Shown here: positions 1 through 6,828 of the stretch, piece after piece | Numbering within the stretch: position 1 is the stretch's first letter | How the letters are laid out: each line of letters begins with the position of its first letter | Assembly (NCBI GenBank): GCA_021825035.1 | Contig: JAKAIQ010000009.1 | Span: 1-17,357 of the forward strand | DNA length: 17,357 nt | Direction: 5' to 3' | Source: Deltaproteobacteria bacterium | GTDB taxonomy: Bacteria; Desulfobacterota; GWC2-55-46 | Translations under genes and position numbers: made by a program | Notes under the pieces: generated by a model | What the model was told of the DNA's origin: nothing | The model's input: only the letters and a program-made list of their open reading frames with translations | Databases searched by the model: none

Positions 1-390
1 CTCGTGTCCGCCGGCGGAGAGCAGTTTCTCATGCCCTCGTCGATGATAGAAAAGGTGCTTGACGCGGAAGGCAAGGATCTCGATGGCGCGTTCAGGCACG
101 GCGGCAGGGATATCCCGCTCATCTCGCTCGCCGGATCCCTCGGCATGGACTCCGGCGGGCATGAGGCCCGCGCCATAGTCATCGCCGGGGACGGCGAGGC
201 GCTCGCCGGCATAAAGATAGACGGCTTCATCGACGAAATAGACGCATACGTGAAGCCGCTCACCCCTCCCATCTCAAGGCTGTGGGGGGTGTCCGGGATA
301 ACGGTGATGGCCGACGGGCGGACGGTATTCCTGCTCGACTTGAGGCAGATAGTGTCAAGGGCCATTAAAGAGAAGGGCGCTCCGGCATGA
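1..390 (+). CDS. CheA/CheW-type chemotaxis protein, C-terminal CheW-like domain (5' end outside window)
   Basis: The reading frame is open from base 1 and ends at TGA 388-390, so only the last 129 codons are present. The fragment reads as a CheW-like beta-barrel: an opening 'GGEQFLMPSSMIEKVL' strand pattern like the 'GG..yaiPl..V..v' start of such domains, 'IPLISLAGSLG' (the usual iPlv.L...Lg), 'KIDGFIDEIDAYVKPL' (the vD.v.....ivvkpl pattern) and the terminal 'ILLDLRQIV'-like strand. This domain couples the kinase CheA to receptors, and also makes up free-standing CheW. In CheA it is the last domain (P5), which fits a protein ending here. Whether the whole protein is CheA, CheW or a CheV-like protein cannot be decided without the upstream sequence. 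Its stop overlaps the larB start (ATGA), so the two are probably co-transcribed and translationally coupled. Confidence 0.75.
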   Translation, partial: LVSAGGEQFLMPSSMIEKVLDAEGKDLDGAFRHGGRDIPLISLAGSLGMDSGGHEARAIVIAGDGEALAGIKIDGFIDEIDAYVKPLTPPISRLWGVSGITVMADGRTVFLLDLRQIVSRAIKEKGAPA

Positions 391-1136
391 ACATAAGGGT
401 GCTCAAAAAACTCATGGAGGACGTCAGGGCCGGGAAGACCGGCCCTGACGATGCCGTGGAAAGGCTCAAGGCCCTTCCCTTCGAGGATCTCGAGTTCGCC
501 ACCGTCGACACCCACAGGTCCCTGCGGCAGGGCTTCCCTGAGGTCATCTTCGGGCAGGGCAAGACCGTCGCCCAGATAAGGGCGATAGCGCGGGTCATGC
601 TGCGCGGCAAGGAAAACGTCCTCGTGACGAGGGTGGACGAACGGAAGGGCCGCGCGCTCAAAAAGGCGTTCCCGAAAGGCGCGTACAACGTCACGGCGAG
701 GACGTTCTTCATAAAGTCCCACGCCGTAAAAAAGGCCGGTAAGGGCGTAATACTCGTCGTATGCGCCGGCACCTCCGACGCGCCGGTCGCCGAAGAGGCG
801 GCGGTGACCGCCGAATGCATGGGCAACAGCGTGGAACGGCTCTATGACGTCGGAGTGGCCGGGATACACAGGCTCCTGTACAGAAAAGAGGCCATCCTGT
901 CGGCGAACGTGCTCATCGTCGTGGCGGGCATGGAAGGGGCGCTTCCGAGCGTGGTATCAGGCCTCGTGGGGCGGCCCGTCATCGCCGTGCCCACCAGCGT
1001 AGGATACGGCGCGAACCTCGGCGGCCTCACCACCCTTCTCGCGATGCTCAACTCGTGCGCGGCCGGGATCACCGTAGTGAACATCGACAACGGCTTCGGG
1101 GCGGCTTACGCCGCGAGCCTGATAAACAGGGGGTGA
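387..1136 (+). CDS. larB: LarB, nickel-pincer cofactor biosynthesis carboxylase/hydrolase
   Basis: LarB carboxylates the pyridinium ring of nicotinic acid adenine dinucleotide at C5 and hydrolyses the phosphoanhydride, giving the dicarboxylated mononucleotide that LarE and LarC later turn into the nickel-pincer cofactor. The 249-aa protein has the family layout: a short helical N-terminus (about 1-75) and a PurE-like (AIR carboxylase) core. Visible core motifs are CAGTSD (126-131), EGALPSVV (183-190), TSVGYG (203-208) and NIDNGFGA (232-239). The ATG at 387 overlaps the stop of the upstream chemotaxis gene in an ATGA junction, which supports this start. larC follows 85 bp downstream on the same strand. 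A perfect 12-bp inverted repeat lies inside codons 12-22. The family call is firm; whether the cofactor serves a LarA-type racemase is unknown because no larA is in the window. Confidence 0.93.
   Translation: MNIRVLKKLMEDVRAGKTGPDDAVERLKALPFEDLEFATVDTHRSLRQGFPEVIFGQGKTVAQIRAIARVMLRGKENVLVTRVDERKGRALKKAFPKGAYNVTARTFFIKSHAVKKAGKGVILVVCAGTSDAPVAEEAAVTAECMGNSVERLYDVGVAGIHRLLYRKEAILSANVLIVVAGMEGALPSVVSGLVGRPVIAVPTSVGYGANLGGLTTLLAMLNSCAAGITVVNIDNGFGAAYAASLINRG
422..450 (+). other. Perfect 12-bp inverted repeat inside the start of larB
   Basis: The arms CGTCAGGGCCGG (422-433) and CCGGCCCTGACG (439-450) are exact reverse complements around the 5-nt loop GAAGA. In the mRNA this would form a very stable hairpin about 35 nt after the larB start codon. 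It encodes ordinary LarB residues (codons 12-22), so it may be chance in GC-rich DNA or it may slow early elongation. Confidence 0.6.
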
Positions 1137-1221
1137 GCCGCGTGACTGAGCGGCCGCTCCATTTGCGGCGCCGGATATCGCGGGCGATCGTTCCCCGAAA
1201 AATAAAAGAAAGGGCCTGACC

Positions 1222-2427
1222 GTGAAGATACTCTACCTCGACTGCCCCATGGGCGTAAGCGGGGACATGTTCCTCGGCGCTCTTATCGACCTCGGCGTCG
1301 ATTCGAAGATGATACTCCGCGAGCTAAAAAAGCTCCTGGCCGGCAAAGGCGAAAAGATCGACATATCCATAACGAAAGAGGTCAGGCACTCGATATCCGC
1401 CACCGGGTTCAGGGTGAGGCCCGGCGAATCGCACCATCACAGGACGTTCCGGGACATAAGGCGGATGATAAAGAAAAGCCCCCTTTCCCCGGCCGTGAAG
1501 GAGCTGTCGGCGTCCATCTTCAGGGCCATCGCGCAGGCGGAGGCGAAGATACACGGCATAAGCGAGGACAGAGTCCACTTCCATGAAGTGGGGGCGATGG
1601 ATTCGATAATCGACATAGTGGGAGCGTCCGTCGCATTCCTCTCCCTTGGGATAGAGAGGGTATGCTCGTCGCCGGTGCCTCTCGGCTCCGGCAGGGTCAA
1701 GACCATGCATGGCGTCCTTCCGGTGCCTGCCCCGGCGACCCTCGAAATATTGAAGGGCGTGCCGATCCGCAAAAGCGACATGCCTTTCGAGCTTACCACC
1801 CCGACCGGCGCGGCCATAGTAAAGACCCTGGCCGACGAATACGGAAGCGCCCCGGACATGGTGATGGACGGGATCGGCTACGGCGCGGGCAAGAAGGACT
1901 TCGTCGAGGCCGCCAACGTCCTGCGTGCCATCGTCGGGCGAAGCGGACGCGGGGAGGACGGAAGGGCCGGGGAAAGGCTGTGCGTGCTTGAGACGAACAT
2001 CGACGACATGAGCCCCCAGATAGCCGGATATCTGATGGAAAGGCTTTTCGGCCTCGGAGCGCTCGACGTGTACTTCACTCCGGTGACGATGAAGAAAACA
2101 AGGCCCGGCGTGCTCCTGACCGCGCTCGCGGCAGAAGAGAAAAAAGACGCGCTCATGAAGGCTATCTTCGATGAATCGACCTCCATAGGAATAAGGTCGT
2201 GGACAATCGAACGGCGATGCCTTGAAAGAAAGACGCTGAAGGCGCGGACGGATTGGGGCGAAGCGCGGGTCAAGGTCGCTTTGCGGGAAGGCGTTGCCGT
2301 GAACATCCAGCCGGAATACGACGACTGCAAGGCGATAGCTGAGAAAAACGGCGTGCCGCTGAAGAAGGTCATGGATTTTGCCAGGGCCTCGGCAGGCTCT
2401 TACCTTAAGACAGGCGGCAAAAAATGA
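1222..2427 (+). CDS. larC: LarC, nickel insertion protein of nickel-pincer cofactor biosynthesis
   Basis: LarC is the CTP-dependent cyclometallase that inserts nickel into the thiolated pyridinium mononucleotide, the last step of nickel-pincer cofactor synthesis. The 401-aa protein starts with the family signature 'YLDCPMGVSGDMFLGALIDLG' (G11, S13-G14-D15), followed by the HHHRTFRDI segment (71-79) and HFHEVGAMDS (119-128), all typical of LarC. It is one uninterrupted frame, unlike Lactobacillus plantarum, where larC1 and larC2 are joined by a programmed frameshift. The start is a GTG at 1222 with a weak purine-rich AAGAAAGGG upstream; I see no better alternative. The gene follows larB by 85 bp and probably shares its transcript. 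The sulfurtransferase LarE, needed between LarB and LarC, is not in the window. Confidence 0.93.
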   Translation: MKILYLDCPMGVSGDMFLGALIDLGVDSKMILRELKKLLAGKGEKIDISITKEVRHSISATGFRVRPGESHHHRTFRDIRRMIKKSPLSPAVKELSASIFRAIAQAEAKIHGISEDRVHFHEVGAMDSIIDIVGASVAFLSLGIERVCSSPVPLGSGRVKTMHGVLPVPAPATLEILKGVPIRKSDMPFELTTPTGAAIVKTLADEYGSAPDMVMDGIGYGAGKKDFVEAANVLRAIVGRSGRGEDGRAGERLCVLETNIDDMSPQIAGYLMERLFGLGALDVYFTPVTMKKTRPGVLLTALAAEEKKDALMKAIFDESTSIGIRSWTIERRCLERKTLKARTDWGEARVKVALREGVAVNIQPEYDDCKAIAEKNGVPLKKVMDFARASAGSYLKTGGKK

Positions 2428-2479
2428 GGTTGTTTTTTGCGCCGGATTGACTAAAGTCACGTATTCGGAGCCGTTGCCG

Positions 2480-2488
2480 TGCCATAAT
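2480..2488 (+). promoter_or_regulatory. Possible extended -10 promoter for the MBL-fold gene
   Basis: TG at 2480-2481, one base, then CATAAT (2483-2488; 5 of 6 to consensus) forms an extended -10. No good -35 is seen at 17 nt, as expected for an extended -10 promoter. A small palindrome, TGACT-AA-AGTCA (2448-2459), lies just upstream. Transcription would start near 2495, about 85 nt before the gene. Confidence 0.35.
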
Positions 2489-2579
2489 ATGCGCAGTGCC
2501 TCGCTCAGCGGGGTTGAGGCCGTATCAACGGGGTTAGAGTCATGGCTGCGTCGTTCTTCTTGAATATTGCGGGCAACCG

Positions 2580-3419
2580 ATGATAGTGCGCTGCTGGGGT
2601 TCGCGCGGGTCGATAGCCGTATCCGGCAGGGAATACGTCCGGTACGGCGGGGACACGTCCTGCGTGGAGGTTCAGACCGGTTCCGGCGAGGTAATAATAC
2701 TTGACGCGGGCACCGGGATAAGGGCGCTCGGAAAAAGACTGGCCGCCGGCAAGGCCCGCAGGATAAACCTTCTCCTCACCCATGCCCATTGGGATCACCT
2801 TTCGGGCTTCCCTTTCTTCAAGCCGCTCTACAGGAAGGGCTTCGAGATCAGGATATACGGCCCGGAGCCTACCCAGCATTCGCTCCGCAGGATAATCTCC
2901 AAGACCATGTCCGCTCCCAACTTTCCGGTCGATCTCGCCGACATCAGCGCAAGGATGGAATTCCTCGGCATGGGGCACAGGAATTACTCCATAGCCTCGG
3001 TCAGGGTGACGACGGCCCCGCTCAGCCACACGAACCCAGGCGTCGGGTACAGGCTCGAGGAGGACGGAAAGTCTTTTGTTTTCCTTACGGATAACGAGCT
3101 GAGGCACCGCCATCGCTCCGGGCTCGATTACGCCGACTACGCGAGGTTCGCCGCCGGGGCCGACCTTTTATTCCACGATGCGGAATTCACCCGGAAGGAG
3201 TACAGGGTCACGAAGGGCTGGGGGCACTCGGCCTATCTCGATACGCTCGGTCTGGCCATGGACGCCGGGGTAAGGACGCTCGGTCTTTTCCATCACAATC
3301 AGGAGAGGACCGACAGGGGCGTCGAGCGGATAGTGGATGAGTGCCGCGGCATCATCGAAAGGAACGGCTCGAGGCTGAAGTGCTTCGCGGTGGCGACCGG
3401 CACAAGGGTCAGGCTGTAG
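2580..3419 (+). CDS. MBL-fold metallo-hydrolase (phosphodiesterase/RNase Z-like)
   Basis: This 279-aa soluble protein has a complete metallo-beta-lactamase fold metal site. H68, H70, D72 and H73 form THAHWDHLSG; H150 is in LSHTNPG; D171 is in LTDNE; an HDAEF motif lies at 199-203; H216 is in GWGHS; and H238-H239 are in FHHN. The N-terminal 'WGSRGS' with 'YGGDTSC' and the GWGHS/FHHN pair match a bacterial subgroup related to cyclic-nucleotide phosphodiesterases and RNase Z-like enzymes, which cleave phosphodiester bonds with two metal ions. The substrate cannot be read from sequence. There is no signal peptide, so it should be cytoplasmic. The ATG at 2580 has no clear Shine-Dalgarno sequence, but no other start lies close to the conserved beginning. 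It follows larC by 152 bp and probably has its own promoter. Downstream it converges with the DUF4124 gene, with 152 bp between them and no canonical terminator. Confidence 0.82.
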   Translation: MIVRCWGSRGSIAVSGREYVRYGGDTSCVEVQTGSGEVIILDAGTGIRALGKRLAAGKARRINLLLTHAHWDHLSGFPFFKPLYRKGFEIRIYGPEPTQHSLRRIISKTMSAPNFPVDLADISARMEFLGMGHRNYSIASVRVTTAPLSHTNPGVGYRLEEDGKSFVFLTDNELRHRHRSGLDYADYARFAAGADLLFHDAEFTRKEYRVTKGWGHSAYLDTLGLAMDAGVRTLGLFHHNQERTDRGVERIVDECRGIIERNGSRLKCFAVATGTRVRL

Positions 3420-3571
3420 GGCCTCCGGCAACTGAGGGCGCGATATCACGGGGAGGAAGGGCCTGCCCGGAGCCGTCAAGAACCTGCGTTGGGCGTTGGG
3501 CGGTGGTCGGGCCGCAACGAACCCTTATGGCCCGAACCGGGCCGCCTTCATCCTAAAAACGGCGGGACGCT

Positions 3572-4093
3572 TCATTCGCCGCGAATGTACTTCGGAACAC
3601 CCACGTCAGTGGCCTTACGCCTGAGATCGGAGAGTTCGTCATGGAGCGCGGCGAGCCTCTTTTCGTCCTCCGGCAACTCCTGCACGTCTTTATTGTAGGT
3701 CTCTATATCCGAACCGCCATATATCTGGCCGAACCTCCTGCCTGCCTCGAAAAGGTCGATATACTGCTTCTTGGCCGCAATGCTCGACTGAAGCTCGTCT
3801 ATCTCCTGATTCTTGTTGTTGAAGGCCTCTTTCCACCATTCGAGGGTATGGTCGCCATACAGCGCGCCCGGCGATTCAGGCGCCCGCTGCTCCGCAGGCG
3901 CCGGGATAACGGCAGGGCCGGAGGGCTGGGCGGACTTGAAGACCTTTACGTCGTTCCTGTATTCGGCAGGGACTTTGCCAATGTCATTAACGATGTGCAC
4001 GACTCCTTGCCTGTCCTGCCACTGGTAAAAATCGGCAAAGGCTCGCGGGGCCATGATAAGCAGAACGGCCGGAACCAAAAGGAGCTTTTTCAT
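3572..4093 (-). CDS. Exported DUF4124-domain protein of unknown function
   Basis: This is a 173-aa protein with a clear Sec signal peptide: MKKLLLVPAVLLIMAPRAFA, with probable cleavage after A20 (AFA|DF). The mature N-terminus carries the DUF4124 signature, an aromatic 'FYQWQDRQGVVHIVND' segment in which a YxWxDxxGxxH pattern is followed by a short strand. The rest is a proline/alanine-rich linker (about 52-72) and a charged, helical, probably coiled-coil second half (about 80-165). DUF4124 proteins are periplasmic or envelope-associated in Proteobacteria and have no agreed function. I chose the ATG at 4093 over one at 4120 because GAGG sits 7 nt upstream of it, it gives a textbook signal peptide, and the predicted transcription start (about 4118) leaves no leader for the longer form. 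It is transcribed alone, downstream of comEC, from its own strong promoter. Confidence 0.8.
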   Translation of the reverse strand: MKKLLLVPAVLLIMAPRAFADFYQWQDRQGVVHIVNDIGKVPAEYRNDVKVFKSAQPSGPAVIPAPAEQRAPESPGALYGDHTLEWWKEAFNNKNQEIDELQSSIAAKKQYIDLFEAGRRFGQIYGGSDIETYNKDVQELPEDEKRLAALHDELSDLRRKATDVGVPKYIRGE

Positions 4094-4124
4094 GTGAGCG
4101 CCTCGTTTTTTCATACGCACGTAA

Positions 4125-4153
4125 AGTATACTCTACCGCGCGGGCCGAGTCAA
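4125..4153 (-). promoter_or_regulatory. Near-consensus sigma70 promoter of the DUF4124 gene
   Basis: On the minus strand, TTGACT (4153-4148) and TATACT (4130-4125) are separated by exactly 17 nt; each hexamer matches consensus at 5 of 6 positions. The predicted start is near 4118, giving a leader of about 25 nt to the ATG at 4093. This is one of the two best promoter matches in the window. Confidence 0.75.
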
Positions 4154-4203
4154 ATGCGCGGGTAGGGTCTTTCAGGCGCGCCGGGGACGGCATCTCCGGA
4201 TAA

Positions 4204-4218
4204 CGCGCCGCAGGCGCG
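4204..4218 (-). terminator. Short GC hairpin after comEC, weak terminator candidate
   Basis: CGCGCC (4204-4209) and GGCGCG (4213-4218) pair around a 3-nt loop, 13 nt past the comEC stop. On the minus strand it is followed only by TTAT rather than a T-run, so any termination here would be weak or Rho-assisted. Confidence 0.35.
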
Positions 4219-4230
4219 GAATCCCCTATG

Positions 4231-6624
4231 TCACTTTACCGTCATCCCCTTCCCGTCGGTCACGAGCGTTATTGCACCGTTGCCGGCGATGCTCAACACC
4301 TTCGCGCCGGTAAGGCCGTATCTCTCGACGGCTTCCTTACCGGGCCGGCCGTAAACGCCTTGCCGGGCCCCTCCGACGACAACGATCGACGGGCTTACGC
4401 TTTGCAGGAATTCGGCGGGTGACGGCCCCCGGTTCAAGGCGCCGGGGGCTTCGAGGACAGCCGCGCGCACATCCCTTTTCATGAGCTCGCTTTCGTCGTA
4501 CTTTTTGATGCCGCCTGTAAAGAGGAAGCTCTCGCTCCCGTACGCGATCCTCAGCACAAGGGGCATTCCCTCGCCGCGCCCGGCGGGATTGAGAGCCTCG
4601 ACCGTGGCCCCCCCGATATTCATCATTCCGGCGGCGGAGTCGATCGCCCTTATCCTTGCGTTGTTCGCGGAAAGCGTCCCTCCGAGCGTCCCGAGGGAGC
4701 CGTCGCCGTTCCACCAGAACTCCTTAACGCCGAAGTTCCGGGCGATAAAACCGAGCGCCGCCATGTCGCCGTATCCGGTGCGGCTCAAGACCAGGTAGTC
4801 GATCCTGCTTATCCCTTTCGACCAGAGCGCCGGGGCCACTATCCTTTCGCCCTCGTCATATCCTCGTCTCCGCTCTCCCGCATCCATGAGCATGACCTTG
4901 CCGCCGGGGAATTCCACTATCTCGGACTCCCCCCGCCCCATATTCAGGTAAGTGACCCTCAGTTCACGGCTGAAGCGGCGCTGTAAAGTCCACCAGCCCC
5001 AGTCCATGAGCATGGCCAGGACGATGACCGGCGCGAGATAGGCGCATACCCGGCTCCTCCGTACGTTCGCCGCGCACAGGACGAGCGAATAAAAAAGGGC
5101 TATGCCCGCGACGGACGGCGTCGCGACCCATACGGAGGCGTACGGAAGGCGCGAGAAGAATTCGATTATCATTGCCATAAGCCCGAAGACGGCTGAAGCG
5201 GCGTGCAGCAGGACGGCCGCCGGCCATTCCAGGAACGGCAGTATCGCGACCGAACTGAGGATAAACGGCAACGCCAGCCCGGCCAACGGCACGGCCACGA
5301 GATTGGCGGCGAGCCCGACGGCCGAAACCCTGTGAAAATGATAGGCGAGGAGCGGCGCCGTGCCGAGGCTTGCGGCAAGGGTGACGGAAAAAGCCGGGAT
5401 AAGGCGTTTTTTAAGCAGGCGGCCCGCAAGGCCGGGCTTCAAGGGTCCTGCCTTATCCTCCCTTACGAGCATCTCTTCGAGCCTCGGCGTGAGATAGACG
5501 ATAAAAAAGACCGCGGCAAAACTGAGCTGGAACGACGCGTCCCATATCGAGTACGGGTATGCGAGGAGGATAAGGAGCGCGGCGAGCGCAAGGGTATTGT
5601 ACAAATCCTTTCCCCTGTTGAAAAGAAAGCTCGCGGTAAAGGCCGTGACCATTATGACGGCCCTTTCGGTCGAGACCGGGAACCCGGCGATGAGGCCGTA
5701 GGCCGCGACCGGCGGGACGGTCAGAAGGGCGGCGGCCTTTTTGACGTTAAGGCTGAGCATGACCCGCTCCGACCTTTTAAGCAGGAACAGGATAGCCCGG
5801 TACGCGAAGAGCGCGACGAACCCCACATGGAGGCCCGCTATCACGAGTATGTGCACGGTGCCGGTCTTTTCGAACGCGTCCCTTATTCCCGGAGCCACCC
5901 CGCCCGCGTCCCCGACGATGACGGCCTTTATAAGCCCGCCGTTCGACACGCCGGACCTGTCGATAAAATCCGCTATCCGGCTCCTGGCCAGATCGATATA
6001 TCCGGCGGCCCCGGCGCCCTCCTGCCCGATCTTTTCGATCAGGCCCCTGTCCTTTAAGTATCCTGTGACGAATATCCCTCTCTCGTTCAAATACCATCTG
6101 TAGTCGAACCCGCCGGGATTACCGTAATCGACCGGCTCCGCGAGGCGCGCGATAAACCTCAACCGGTCGCCGCGGAGAAACCTCTCCTCATGCCCGTTGG
6201 CCGTAAGAAGAACCTCTCCGCACGCGCGCATCCACATTTTGTCCCTGAATACCCGTTCCACGCTTATACGCAGCTTCGTGCGTCCGTTTGCGAACCGGGG
6301 CGGATACGACACCGCGCCCTCGACTGCCATCACAGGCCTGCCCGGGCCTTTCGCGGCATCCGGGCCGCCTCCGTTGATAAAGTTCTTTATGTGGCAGGCC
6401 GGAAGCTCCGGCCTCACGTAAGGGAGGATGAAGAGCGAGCCGAGCAACATGAACGGCAGCACGGCGGCGGCGTGGCGGAACCTGAGGCCAAGGATGACGG
6501 AAAGCATGAGCGGGATGAGAGAGATTGCGAGCAGAAGAAGGGTCAGATCAAGAGAAAGGCCGAGCCTCGCCCCCATTATTATGCCTGAGACAAAGGCCAG
6601 GAGCACTGGTACAAGTGGGCGCAT
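4231..6624 (-). CDS. comEC: ComEC/Rec2-family DNA internalisation channel with degenerate MBL domain
   Basis: ComEC is the inner-membrane channel that carries one strand of incoming DNA into the cytoplasm during natural transformation. The 797-aa protein has the full family layout: two or three N-terminal membrane helices (about 5-70), a DUF4131 OB-like domain (about 95-195), the Competence domain with multiple helices (about 225-545, including the VHILVIAGLHVG and WDASFQLSFAAV signatures), and a C-terminal metallo-beta-lactamase domain (about 556-797). That last domain has lost its metal-binding motifs: the usual THxHxDHxGG position reads LSRTGYGDMAA (613-623), HHGS is replaced by GALN, TGDI reads TGGI, and YGHP reads YGRP. 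I chose the ATG at 6624 over a TTG at 6636 because the predicted extended -10 leaves a 30-nt leader and ATG is commoner; neither has a good ribosome-binding site. No other competence gene is in the window. Confidence 0.92.
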   Translation of the reverse strand: MRPLVPVLLAFVSGIIMGARLGLSLDLTLLLLAISLIPLMLSVILGLRFRHAAAVLPFMLLGSLFILPYVRPELPACHIKNFINGGGPDAAKGPGRPVMAVEGAVSYPPRFANGRTKLRISVERVFRDKMWMRACGEVLLTANGHEERFLRGDRLRFIARLAEPVDYGNPGGFDYRWYLNERGIFVTGYLKDRGLIEKIGQEGAGAAGYIDLARSRIADFIDRSGVSNGGLIKAVIVGDAGGVAPGIRDAFEKTGTVHILVIAGLHVGFVALFAYRAILFLLKRSERVMLSLNVKKAAALLTVPPVAAYGLIAGFPVSTERAVIMVTAFTASFLFNRGKDLYNTLALAALLILLAYPYSIWDASFQLSFAAVFFIVYLTPRLEEMLVREDKAGPLKPGLAGRLLKKRLIPAFSVTLAASLGTAPLLAYHFHRVSAVGLAANLVAVPLAGLALPFILSSVAILPFLEWPAAVLLHAASAVFGLMAMIIEFFSRLPYASVWVATPSVAGIALFYSLVLCAANVRRSRVCAYLAPVIVLAMLMDWGWWTLQRRFSRELRVTYLNMGRGESEIVEFPGGKVMLMDAGERRRGYDEGERIVAPALWSKGISRIDYLVLSRTGYGDMAALGFIARNFGVKEFWWNGDGSLGTLGGTLSANNARIRAIDSAAGMMNIGGATVEALNPAGRGEGMPLVLRIAYGSESFLFTGGIKKYDESELMKRDVRAAVLEAPGALNRGPSPAEFLQSVSPSIVVVGGARQGVYGRPGKEAVERYGLTGAKVLSIAGNGAITLVTDGKGMTVK

Positions 6625-6660
6625 GGAAGCTCGCAAGATGGGCTTTTGTTATGCGCGCAC

Positions 6661-6669
6661 AATATATCA
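6661..6669 (-). promoter_or_regulatory. Extended -10 promoter of comEC
   Basis: In an AT-rich island, the minus strand reads TG-A-TATATT (6669-6661), an extended -10 with no strong -35. The predicted start is near 6654, which gives a 30-nt leader to the ATG at 6624. Confidence 0.5.
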
Positions 6670-6672
6670 CAG

Positions 6673-6701
6673 AAGTTTCATATTTTTCATTAAAAGTTTC
6701 A
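6673..6701. repeat. Direct repeat AAGTTTCA x2 upstream of the comEC promoter
   Basis: The identical 8-mer AAGTTTCA occurs at 6673-6680 and 6694-6701. The copies are 21 bp apart, two helical turns, and lie directly upstream of the extended -10. This geometry fits an activator or repressor binding as a direct-repeat dimer, but no regulator is known. Confidence 0.4.
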
Positions 6702-6788
6702 GACGAGTCGCCTTGCACCAAATGCATCCGGCCCGGAGAGCCGATCGAGGGCATCTGGTGCGGCTAATCCACGGACAGGGCGGAGCGA

Positions 6789-6807
6789 GCCGGGGCAAAA
6801 GGCCGCG
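6789..6807. repeat. Terminator-associated repeat, copy 1 (after uvrC)
   Basis: The stretch GCCGGGGCAAAAGGCCGCG recurs at 10920-10937 with a single A fewer. In both places it lies just past the end of a minus-strand gene and forms the distal arm and tail of a hairpin. Confidence 0.6.
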
Positions 6808-6828
6808 AGCGGTTTCATGCGCGCGGCC
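6797..6828 (-). terminator. Intrinsic terminator candidate of uvrC
   Basis: The minus-strand arms GGCCGCG (6828-6822) and CGCGGCC (6807-6801) pair around a 14-nt loop and are followed by TTTT (6800-6797). The hairpin starts at the base after the uvrC stop. The short T-run and long loop make it moderate in strength. Confidence 0.55.

Noticed and set aside
1148..1159. 12-bp palindrome GAGCGGCCGCTC between larB and larC
   Set aside because: Short GC-rich palindromes are common at this base composition, and there is no nearby promoter to make it an operator.
2412..2443. Possible hairpin around the larC stop (GCAAAAAA with TTTTTTGC)
   Set aside because: The stem is mostly A-T pairs with a bulge, and no separate T-run follows, so a terminator call is not supported.
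1324..2460. 378-codon minus-strand ORF opposite larC
   Set aside because: Shadow of larC, with no start context or recognisable domain.
3507..3543. Competing GGCCC/GGGCC hairpins between the convergent MBL and DUF4124 genes
   Set aside because: Both lack a T-run and have alternative pairings; not convincing as a terminator.
5203..6057. 284-codon plus-strand ORF opposite comEC
   Set aside because: Arg/Gly/Glu-rich shadow frame, typical of the reverse of a membrane-protein gene.
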